A stretch of 64,000 bases of DNA from Marinobacter changyiensis (GTDB lineage Bacteria > Pseudomonadota > Gammaproteobacteria > Pseudomonadales > Oleiphilaceae). A model generated the notes under the pieces. It made no database searches. It was not told where the DNA came from and saw only the letters and a program-made list of their open reading frames with translations. The position numbers were made by a program, and so were the translations under genes. This document shows positions 35,057-43,053 of this stretch, one piece after another. The stretch is taken from the NCBI RefSeq assembly GCF_009193265.1, contig NZ_VZZZ01000005.1:62001-126000 (forward strand), read 5' to 3'. Every line of letters begins with the position of its first letter. The first letter of the stretch is position 1.

Positions 35057-38000
35057 TCAGAAATCCCGGGTATAGAAGAGATCCAGAGAGGCTGCAAGAC
35101 CGCTCGCGGCCTCCAGGTAGAAATAGCGGCCCAGATCATAACGCAGAGCCACTTTGGTCACCGGTTCAAACACGCCGACGCCATAACGGATACTCAAGTC
35201 TTCCGTCAGATACCCGCTTGCCACGACGGCCGATGAGTCGCCAGAGCCCTCGGTTTCCAGAACAAAATTCTGTATACCCACTTCCTCGCCCAGGCTCCGG
35301 GTAAACCCGCTGGTCTGGGCAAGCCCCATGGACAATGCCGCCTGACTAACCTGGCCCTGCTCACCGCTGTTTCGTAGTGGCCGCCCGAATACCAGATACG
35401 CAAGCGCCTCACTCTGGGGCATGGCCGGCTCGGAAAATACTTCTGTTCGGGGCTCGGAGACCGGGCCACTGAGCCGGAGGCCCGCGGTCACGTTATCCAC
35501 GACACGGACGGCCTCAATGTCCAGATAGGGTTCCGACACCGGCCCGGCAAACACCAGGCGCGCCCGCCGCAATTCCAGCTTCTGGCCGTAAGCCTCGTAA
35601 TTGCCTTCGTTAAGCTGCAAAGCACCACGGGTATCGAGGTTATTACCGATCGCCAGAGAGCCCGCCAGGTCACCCGTTACCCCGAAGCCTTCAAAACTGA
35701 CCCGGTCTTCACCGACATTGACCGTAACGTCCATATTCAGTGTTCGCAGGGCCGGCTCTTTCACTTCTTCGCCAACGATGACCTCATCATCGGATACCGA
35801 CACCGCCTGCTCAGGCAATTCACGGATTTTAATGGTTCCCCGCGGGATATCCACCTGTCCGGTCACACTGAGATCACCATCCCCATAGGCGAGAGTAATA
35901 TCGGGATTCATTTCAAGCCGCGCGAATGGCTCATAGCTGAAGGGCAGGCGATCCCCGGTTATCCTCAATTCAACGATGGGAGAGCCTGACCAGTCGACAC
36001 CACCGCTCAGCTCACCCCGACTGCGCTCGCTGCTCCGCCAGCGGCCTTCAATAATGGCTTCACGCCCGGCCAGCTCCATGCTCAACACGATATCTTCCAA
36101 AGGAAGCGGTAGCGTGGGATCCAGTATGCGACCACGGCTCAAAATCAGCTCGCCGAATACTTCCGGGTTCATCAGCGGCCCTTCGATACGCCCTTCACCG
36201 TTCAGTTCACCGGCAATTTCCTCGATTTCAATAAAGGCACCTGCCAGAGAAACATCCAGATCGTTGAGACTATATCGACCTTCAACCGGAAGTGTTTCCT
36301 GTGACGGGTCCAGAACCATATCCAGGGTTAAGCCACCAAGGCCAGGGCCAGCCAGCGATAGCGCAAGCTTTGCACTATCAGGCTTGAGCACAAGCGAGGT
36401 GGTCAGCTCGTCGTATGGCAGCGGCTGCCACTCCTCACCTGCTAACACCTCTACCATGCCCGGCCCCGCATTCAGATTGATACGACCATCCGGACCGGTC
36501 TCTTCCATGGCCAACACAACATCGCCATTGATTTCAGCATCCCAGCGCAGTCCTTCCGGCATCAGCGTGGCAAGGGCAGACGTCGGAAAGCGGCTGATCT
36601 GGTAGTTCAGCTCGGGCATTGGCATCAGCACCTGTTCGGCGGCACACAGGGAACTTGTCTGCCATTCAAAGCAGTGCTGGCCCAGCAGGAGCTCACCGCT
36701 CGGCTGATAAACAAGGGTGGCGGGGTCTGCGAGCGTCCAGGTCTGGTTCTGCTCCAACAGCTCGAAACGGGCTGATGCCAGCATGCCGTCCCAGCCTTCC
36801 TGCCAGCCTCCGGCGAAGCCCAGACTTGCCGTCAGGTCGTCAGTAATTGCCTGAATGCGAACCTCATGATCCTCCAGTGTCCCGGTTACCCCTAAGTCCA
36901 GCTCTGAAACAGTCTGTCCGCCTGCTTCAAGGCCCCGGACGCTGGCGTCCCCTTTGATTGCAAGGCCCTCTTGCAGCTGTCCGTTCAGGGCCAGGGAATC
37001 AACGGTCACCAGTTCCTGCCATGCCAGCTCCGAGCCTTCGAGCTGAACGGTGCCAGCTGGATTATCCAGCTGTCCTGAGGCTTCGATACTGCCCTTCAAG
37101 GCCCCCGACAAACCCGGCATGAACGCCCCCAACCGTGGCAGGTCGAGATTGACGCTCGCGGTTAACGAATCCGCCCAGCTACCGGAGCCCTCGACAATAT
37201 TCTCCCCCACCCTGAGCTCGAGATCTCTGACTTGCCACTGTTGATTGGCGGATTCCAACTCGCCCAGGATACGGGTGTCATTAGCTTGCCAGGTACCCGA
37301 GATATCGACGGCCGCCCTGGCCTCGGGAAACCCCTGCTCGTCCAGTCGACCCGCTGTTGAAACCGGCCCACTCAGACTGGCCTCCAGCTCTGGCACCCAG
37401 AAACCGGGATTGAGTCGATCCAGCTCGAGCCCGGCATCCCAGGCGATCTGGTCGGCAAACGCAATGTCTGCGTCCCCTTTGACACCACCCGCCCCGGTAT
37501 CCACTATCAGGTTATTGATCTGAACCCGCTCCAGGTCTCCTTTCACATCAGCCTGCAATGAAGTGTCGCCAAGAGGGCCACCGACCCCCGCTGACAGGTT
37601 GGCCTCGTAGGCGCCATCGGTATAGGTTCCTTGGGCCTCCAGGGTGTTCAGGGTAACCGGCAGGGCCGCCATATCGGGTATCAGGTCGTACCAGGGGAAA
37701 TGCTTGAGGCCAACGTCCGCCGTCGCCTCCAGTAGCCCAGACCAGTTTACCGACCCCGTCACCGCAAGCTCACTGATTTGCCCTTTGCGGTGGTAGGGTG
37801 CTGTCAGGGTCAGTGACAGGCCGGTCGCTTGTTCCGTTGTTACTCGCCCCTTCAGAGCCAGCTCAACATCGCCCCGGGCGCCGGGTAGCCGCGCGGAGGT
37901 ATCAATCATGAAACCATTGGCAAGACTGCCTGCCAGGGCCAGTCGCCAGTTTTTCAGGGTCAGGGTCGGAGGTAAGTTATCGAGTGTGAGGAACTCGTCG

Positions 38001-38761
38001 GCCCTGAGCTTCAGCCGTGCCGGCAGGTCGGGATTCAAAGGCGCAACCTCGCCGTCAAACCGGGCATTGAGATAGCCCCGACTCTGACCCCGCAAGAGCA
38101 AGTCGCGGACATTACCACTGAGTGCCAGATCCACTGCCCAATTCTCGCCCGACGGTGGCGGCAGGCTGGTCTCCACACTCAGCGCAACTGGCCAGTCACC
38201 ACGGGTATCGATGCGCCCCGATACAGTGACCTCCAGCGTGTCCCGGCGCACATAAAGTTCTTCGATATTGAAGTCTGCACCGGCAGCTTCGGCGCTCAGG
38301 GTCAGGGTATCCCAGATCAGCCCGTCATTGAGCCTGAACGGTCCGAGGTCGATATCACCAATGTCCAGATTGACCGGCAGGATCACCGTCGGGAGAGTAA
38401 TGGCAGAGGAGTCTTCGGTGTCTTCTCCGGGCTGGGTTACCAGCTCAATGTTACTCACCCGCAGGGTATCGAGACACAAGGTTTTGCGCCACAGGCAGCC
38501 GGGAGACCAATCGATATGGGGGGTCGTCAGCACCAGCTGAACGCCGTAGCCCTGCCATCGCAAGGAATCCGCCTGCCAGACCCCGAGCAGCGAGCCTTGC
38601 CCGGCGTCCACCTCCAACCCGGGTACTTGCTCAATGACCCAGGCCGTGCCCGCTTCCGAGCGCAGCGCCAGTAACACCGCCGCTCCCAGCAACAGCGGCA
38701 CCAGGATGATAATGGCCAGTGCTATCAATAGCCTTCGCACAATCACACGTTTCCGGCTCAT
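35057..38761 (-). CDS. tamB: Translocation and assembly module protein TamB
   Basis: TamB is a very long inner-membrane-anchored periplasmic protein that works with TamA in envelope assembly and is now linked with phospholipid transport to the outer membrane. The 1234-residue product has one N-terminal membrane helix (LLIALAIIILVPLLLGAAVL), a long beta-repeat body, and the C-terminal DUF490 domain (LRTLNMDVTVNVGEDRVSFE, then SEALAYLVFGRPL and an aromatic C-terminus DLFYTRDF). Length fits the family (about 1200-1300). It overlaps tamA by 4 bases (ATGA). Confidence 0.94.
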   Translation of the reverse strand: MSRKRVIVRRLLIALAIIILVPLLLGAAVLLALRSEAGTAWVIEQVPGLEVDAGQGSLLGVWQADSLRWQGYGVQLVLTTPHIDWSPGCLWRKTLCLDTLRVSNIELVTQPGEDTEDSSAITLPTVILPVNLDIGDIDLGPFRLNDGLIWDTLTLSAEAAGADFNIEELYVRRDTLEVTVSGRIDTRGDWPVALSVETSLPPPSGENWAVDLALSGNVRDLLLRGQSRGYLNARFDGEVAPLNPDLPARLKLRADEFLTLDNLPPTLTLKNWRLALAGSLANGFMIDTSARLPGARGDVELALKGRVTTEQATGLSLTLTAPYHRKGQISELAVTGSVNWSGLLEATADVGLKHFPWYDLIPDMAALPVTLNTLEAQGTYTDGAYEANLSAGVGGPLGDTSLQADVKGDLERVQINNLIVDTGAGGVKGDADIAFADQIAWDAGLELDRLNPGFWVPELEASLSGPVSTAGRLDEQGFPEARAAVDISGTWQANDTRILGELESANQQWQVRDLELRVGENIVEGSGSWADSLTASVNLDLPRLGAFMPGLSGALKGSIEASGQLDNPAGTVQLEGSELAWQELVTVDSLALNGQLQEGLAIKGDASVRGLEAGGQTVSELDLGVTGTLEDHEVRIQAITDDLTASLGFAGGWQEGWDGMLASARFELLEQNQTWTLADPATLVYQPSGELLLGQHCFEWQTSSLCAAEQVLMPMPELNYQISRFPTSALATLMPEGLRWDAEINGDVVLAMEETGPDGRINLNAGPGMVEVLAGEEWQPLPYDELTTSLVLKPDSAKLALSLAGPGLGGLTLDMVLDPSQETLPVEGRYSLNDLDVSLAGAFIEIEEIAGELNGEGRIEGPLMNPEVFGELILSRGRILDPTLPLPLEDIVLSMELAGREAIIEGRWRSSERSRGELSGGVDWSGSPIVELRITGDRLPFSYEPFARLEMNPDITLAYGDGDLSVTGQVDIPRGTIKIRELPEQAVSVSDDEVIVGEEVKEPALRTLNMDVTVNVGEDRVSFEGFGVTGDLAGSLAIGNNLDTRGALQLNEGNYEAYGQKLELRRARLVFAGPVSEPYLDIEAVRVVDNVTAGLRLSGPVSEPRTEVFSEPAMPQSEALAYLVFGRPLRNSGEQGQVSQAALSMGLAQTSGFTRSLGEEVGIQNFVLETEGSGDSSAVVASGYLTEDLSIRYGVGVFEPVTKVALRYDLGRYFYLEAASGLAASLDLFYTRDF

Positions 38762-40500
38762 AATTCCGGCCCCATTGAAAAGTGCAGCCGCCAGTCACCG
38801 CCAAGCTCCTCGTCCAGGCCCTTGGCAATATCGAACCGGATCGGTCCGACCGGGCTGATCCAGCGAATCCCGACGCCTACGCCGGTGGCCAGCGGATCGC
38901 TCAGATTATCCACCGAGTTTCCTTCATCAACAAAGGCCGCCAGCCGCCAGCTGTCTGACAACGGAAACTGGTACTCAGCCCCCGCCACAATCAGATACCG
39001 ACCACCGATAGTGGCGCCATTGCCATCTTCCGGAGAAAGGGTTTGGTAGCCATACCCCCGCACACTCTGGTCCCCACCGGCGAAAAACCGAAGGGACGGC
39101 GGCACATCCGAAAACTGGTTGGTAGCGATACCTCCGACTTGTAGCCTGCCCAAAAACCGGTGGCCGTTCCCCACGGTAATAAGCCCCCGAGCCAATCCAA
39201 TAACCTGCAAAATATCCGTGTCCGAAAACAGGTTTCTGTTAGCTCCGGTGACATCAACCTGAAGCCGGTAGCCACGGGAAGGATCGAGCGGAGAATCCGC
39301 GCTGAGCTTGGAAAAACCGACACCGGGTAACAGGAGCTTGCTGGTTTCCCTTTCGTCCTCACCAATTTTGAACCGTTCCCCCTCCCAACGCACGGACAGA
39401 ATTCGCGTCCAACCGTCATCAAGCGCATGTTGCCATTGCTGGCCAAAGGTCAAAAGCTCGGATTCCACATCTTCGATATCTTCCCGCTGGTAGCCCGCAG
39501 TCAATCGAATCGAATCGGTCATCGGCGGGTCCAGGGGTAACTCATACCAGGTGCTCAGGCTTTGCCGCGGCGCCGAAAGTTCGGTTTCCGCACCCCGGCG
39601 ATGCCCCATCGGATTGGTCCAGTGCTCGGTCCAGGTGCCCCGGAAGCGCGGCCCGACATCCGTTGAGAAACCAAGGCCGGCGGCCACAGAGCGCGGGTCA
39701 CGGCGGGTCAGGCGAACCACCACCGGAATTTCACGCTCGGCTGCAGCATCAGGCCGGGCATCCACCAATACCTGGGAGAAATAACCGCTGTTGGACAAAT
39801 CACCGTTCAGCCTGGCGAGTTTATCGGCGTGATAGGGGACTCCGGGCTCGAAAACCACAAACCGCTGAAGTAACTGTTCCTCGAAACCGTGGCCTTCCTC
39901 AAAGCGGACGTTGCCAAGACGATAGCGGGGGCCGCTCTCGTAGATCAGCTCGATAGTGACGGTACCTTCATCGGGATCCACCCGTAACTTCTGTTCGGTG
40001 TACGCACCCTCAAAGTAGCCGAGCCGTAAGGCCCGATTCTGAATGCTGGATTTTAGGCTACTGTAATAAGAGTGATTGAGTATCTCGCCCTCTCGCAGGC
40101 GCGTGGTCTGCAACGCTCCGAATTCTTTATCGTCCGCGGCGGGGCCGAGGATACGGATATTACTCGAAGTGATCCGCACCGGCTCTCCCGGCTTCACCGT
40201 CAACTCAAGCCGTGGTAGCTCGTCGTCAATTACCTGCCAGTCGATCTGGGGGCGGTAGTAACCCAGAGCCCGCAGCGCCTGGCGAACCTGTTCAGTAGCC
40301 GTCGAGGCGTAGCGCCGGAGGTTGCTGGCGCTGCGTCCCTCGACCTCACCAATAAACGCCTCGGCGTTTTGCTGTAACGCGGGGAAGTCACCCTCAATAC
40401 GCACCTCAACCTGCCCCCACGCCATGATGGGAAAACAGAGCCAAAAGACGCCGGGCAACCAAAAATTGCAACGAAAAAAACACCAGCAGATCATCATCAA
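38758..40500 (-). CDS. tamA: Outer-membrane assembly protein TamA
   Basis: TamA is an Omp85-family outer-membrane barrel with three POTRA domains. The 580-residue product starts with a signal peptide (hydrophobic up to FPIMAWG, residues 1-29), followed by POTRA repeats, and a C-terminal 16-strand barrel with the Omp85 motif RFFAGGDQSVRGYGYQTL. The barrel end GPIRFDIAKGLDEEL is conserved. Several methionines crowd the start, so the exact initiation codon is uncertain. It heads tamA-tamB. The 232-base gap upstream holds only a TTACCGGTAA palindrome at 40544-40553 and no gene. Confidence 0.94.
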   Translation of the reverse strand: MMMICWCFFRCNFWLPGVFWLCFPIMAWGQVEVRIEGDFPALQQNAEAFIGEVEGRSASNLRRYASTATEQVRQALRALGYYRPQIDWQVIDDELPRLELTVKPGEPVRITSSNIRILGPAADDKEFGALQTTRLREGEILNHSYYSSLKSSIQNRALRLGYFEGAYTEQKLRVDPDEGTVTIELIYESGPRYRLGNVRFEEGHGFEEQLLQRFVVFEPGVPYHADKLARLNGDLSNSGYFSQVLVDARPDAAAEREIPVVVRLTRRDPRSVAAGLGFSTDVGPRFRGTWTEHWTNPMGHRRGAETELSAPRQSLSTWYELPLDPPMTDSIRLTAGYQREDIEDVESELLTFGQQWQHALDDGWTRILSVRWEGERFKIGEDERETSKLLLPGVGFSKLSADSPLDPSRGYRLQVDVTGANRNLFSDTDILQVIGLARGLITVGNGHRFLGRLQVGGIATNQFSDVPPSLRFFAGGDQSVRGYGYQTLSPEDGNGATIGGRYLIVAGAEYQFPLSDSWRLAAFVDEGNSVDNLSDPLATGVGVGIRWISPVGPIRFDIAKGLDEELGGDWRLHFSMGPEL

Positions 40501-40732
40501 GAACGCGGACCGTTAGGGACTCCGTTATAAACACCGTGTGAGTTTACCGGTAACCGACCAGGTTAATCCATGGCAAGTTTTCCTCGTGGCCGGTTCGCCC
40601 GGGGCTGCTCTAAAAAACCGGGCGTTGCTCGAAGATTGCCGGACAAGTCGTCTGCGGAGCGGAAATGAGCTAGGCTAGAGCTCTGAAAAGCCAGCTGATT
40701 CGTCAACCCGCAGAACCAAAAAAAGGCCCTGG

Positions 40733-41737
40733 ATGTTCACCATCAATCGTGCAAATCTGAAGTCGAGCCATCAGATGGTATGGCTCATTATCGATTTCCT
40801 GATGCTTGGGCTGCTGATTTTCAATCTTGCGCTGATCATCTTTGATTCCATTTACAATTTTGAGGCCATCCAGAAATTCCTCGAAGCTCACGCCGGAGGC
40901 TTCAAAGAGGTCTACCACCCGATCCATATAAACTTCATCTTCTACGATCTTGTCTTCGTCAGCATATTCCTCACCGAGTTCGCTGTGCGCTGGGCCTATT
41001 CGGTCGGAACGAAGGTCTATGACCGCTGGTATTTCTACCCGTTCATTCACTGGTACGATCTGGCGGGCTGCATCCCCACCGGTGGCTTCCGCTTCTTGCG
41101 GGTGCTGCGGGTTATTTCCATCGTCTACCGGCTGCACAAATACAACATTATCGATGTCACCAAAACCCGGACGTTCCAGTTTTTCAATTTTTACTACGAA
41201 GCCTTTATGGAGGAGCTCTCGGACCGCATTGTGATCAAGGTGCTGTCCGGCGCCCAGAACGAAATCAACCAGGGTTCGCCACTGTTTGACCGGATCCAGA
41301 ACGACATTCTCTATCCCCGCCGGGAAATGATCTCTGACTGGATATCCGCCCGCGTCGCCCAGGCCGCCGAAGAAGGTTACGTACCCAATCGCGGGGCCCT
41401 GCGCAGCTACCTTGAGAACCGGGTCGACAATGCCCTGAAACAGAACACCGAACTCTCCCGGCTGCGCTTCCTGCCGGTAGTAGGGTCGACCATTCAGGAG
41501 GCTCTGGAAGAAGCTGTGGGCGACATCGTGGCAGACGTGATCCACCAGATCCTGGACGACCTGGCCTCGACCCGGAATCACGCCTTTATCGAAGATATCG
41601 TGACCGTATTCTTACCCGACCCGGAACACCGGGAGGCAGAAGAGATGGAGAACGAAGAACTGATCCGTTTGATCGATGAAATTATTGAAGCAATTAAAAA
41701 ACAGGTGCGGGTGAAACGTTGGCGCAAGGAGCTTTGA
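40733..41737 (+). CDS. Voltage-sensor-like membrane protein without pore domain
   Basis: This 334-residue protein has about four N-terminal hydrophobic segments and a long charged cytoplasmic tail. S1-like is 15-41. S2-like is 66-90, with Glu82 and Arg86 in FLTEFAVRWAYS. S3-like is 99-116, with Asp109 in HWYDLAGCIP. S4-like is 120-137, with arginines at 120, 123, 126 and 133 in RFLRVLRVISIVYRLHKY. This resembles the voltage-sensor domain of ion channels. No pore helix or selectivity filter follows; the tail (150-334) is helical, with ISDWISARVAQAAEEGY. The role is unknown. It is probably monocistronic. Confidence 0.72.
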   Translation: MFTINRANLKSSHQMVWLIIDFLMLGLLIFNLALIIFDSIYNFEAIQKFLEAHAGGFKEVYHPIHINFIFYDLVFVSIFLTEFAVRWAYSVGTKVYDRWYFYPFIHWYDLAGCIPTGGFRFLRVLRVISIVYRLHKYNIIDVTKTRTFQFFNFYYEAFMEELSDRIVIKVLSGAQNEINQGSPLFDRIQNDILYPRREMISDWISARVAQAAEEGYVPNRGALRSYLENRVDNALKQNTELSRLRFLPVVGSTIQEALEEAVGDIVADVIHQILDDLASTRNHAFIEDIVTVFLPDPEHREAEEMENEELIRLIDEIIEAIKKQVRVKRWRKEL

Positions 41738-41855
41738 GCCGACTGAATACCATCAGCACAAGGCACCAACCAACAGGACGGCGTTACATTATCGATCTGA
41801 CCACACTCAGGTTTGCGCAATTATCAAAGGATAATGGGGGGGGCAGGATTCCGTG

Positions 41856-41876
41856 CGCCAGCGGAGTTTGCTGGCG
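41856..41876. other. Perfect stem-loop beside a G8 run
   Basis: CGCCAGC-GGAGTTT-GCTGGCG is a 7-bp perfect stem, 10 bases before the stop codon of the convergent membrane-protein gene, with a run of eight G (41836-41843) nearby. There is no T-run on either strand, so factor-independent termination is doubtful. Confidence 0.4.
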
Positions 41877-41885
41877 GCAAGTTCA

Positions 41886-42557
41886 CTACTCCCTGAGTTT
41901 GATAACCAGCAACCCATCCCGGACCTGAATGTGTTCGACGCCGTCGGAGAAACTTTGCCAGAACCCGCTGTCGCCACCGAACTCCCGGATCAGATCGACG
42001 TTTTTCAGATTGCCCAGCCAGGCATTCGGAATCGGCACCCCCATCAGACTGACACCTTTTAGCACCACAACAGGCTGACCGTTACGGTAGGCAAACTCCA
42101 TCCCTGCGTTGATTCGCACGGTCTTGCCTCCCATTACGGGGAAATCCTCTTCCAGCGGCACTAACCATTTGGCACTGACCAGATCATCCGATAAATCGAT
42201 CGCCAGTTTCTGCGCCAGATCGGTATTTGTCGCCAGCATGGCGTTGAGCTCCCGCTCATTGAAACGCACCTCCCGGGACGCCCCCACCTCACTGTAGGGT
42301 TCCGGTTCCAGCGCAGGGCTGGCGCCCTCACCCTGCATATCCAGACCAACCGCACTCAGTTTTCTATCCAGTACCTGTTGCTCACGGGTATTCAATTCGA
42401 CAGGTTCAAACTCTGTCAGAAAAAGATAATTACTCAGCAGCCAATAGCTGAGCCCTGCGGTGAGCACCATGGTTGCCAGCACGATGAGCAAAACCTGGGG
42501 CCATCGTAGTTTGGTTGCCGTCTTTAATGAATTACGAGCATCGGGTGGTGTATTCAT
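41886..42557 (-). CDS. Membrane-anchored protein of unknown function
   Basis: This 223-residue protein has a short cytoplasmic N-terminus, one membrane helix at about residues 20-44 (QVLLIVLATMVLTAGLSYWL), and a periplasmic domain. That domain includes a segment VRFNERELNAMLATNTDLAQ, which resembles the helix-strand entry of lipid-binding-like periplasmic domains, and later VVLKGVSLMGVPIPNAWLGN. I do not recognise a named family. Similar proteins occur in Marinobacter-type genomes without known function. It is convergent with the voltage-sensor-like gene. Confidence 0.72.
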   Translation of the reverse strand: MNTPPDARNSLKTATKLRWPQVLLIVLATMVLTAGLSYWLLSNYLFLTEFEPVELNTREQQVLDRKLSAVGLDMQGEGASPALEPEPYSEVGASREVRFNERELNAMLATNTDLAQKLAIDLSDDLVSAKWLVPLEEDFPVMGGKTVRINAGMEFAYRNGQPVVVLKGVSLMGVPIPNAWLGNLKNVDLIREFGGDSGFWQSFSDGVEHIQVRDGLLVIKLRE

Positions 42558-42707
42558 TTCAAACCTTCAGGATTCGGTAAGTAAGCTGTCCCGGATATTC
42601 CCCGTAACCGACACCAGCGTCACGCAGGTTGGTACAGGCAGAAATGCATGGGTGCATTGATCCTCCTCTCAGGCGGTCCCGTATGTATTAAAAAGAGGAG
42701 AGTCCAC

Positions 42708-43007
42708 ATGCACATGTCTGAGAAAAGCCTCAAATTGTCCCACAAAACCGGAATCGATAAACTTGAAATTGTTTCCATGGAAGGACGTTATTACCTAGCG
42801 CGCTTTGCTTTTGCAGGCTCCGACCCCACCACCTATCTTCTTACCGATGAAAGCGACAGCCCGGTACTGTTCACCGCCGCGTCGGGTGTAAAGGAATACT
42901 TCAAACGATACCATCCGGCTTCAACAGAATTGATACCGCCAACAGGTACCGATGAAATGGTTGGTATGCCGTCATCAGATATGGTCCAGATGAAAGTAAA
43001 AATCTGA
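42708..43007 (+). CDS. Small conserved protein, DUF6482-type
   Basis: With the start at 42708 (MHMSEKSLKLSHKTGIDKLE) this is 99 residues; AGAGGAG lies 7 bases upstream, and a start 20 codons earlier has no such site. The compact alpha-beta protein has VSMEGRYYLARFAFAGSDPT and ASGVKEYFKRYHPASTELIP, resembling small soluble proteins annotated as DUF6482 in pseudomonads. Function unknown. A hairpin AATGCA-TGGG-TGCATT (42643-42658) lies 50 bases before the start. Confidence 0.7.
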   Translation: MHMSEKSLKLSHKTGIDKLEIVSMEGRYYLARFAFAGSDPTTYLLTDESDSPVLFTAASGVKEYFKRYHPASTELIPPTGTDEMVGMPSSDMVQMKVKI

Positions 43008-43053
43008 GGCTTTTGCATCCTCTTGAGTTTGAATAGCAGCTAATTCTTGCTGT

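Noticed and set aside
41856..41876. Terminator between the voltage-sensor-like gene and the convergent gene
   Set aside because: The stem is perfect but no T-run follows on either strand; kept only as a stem-loop.
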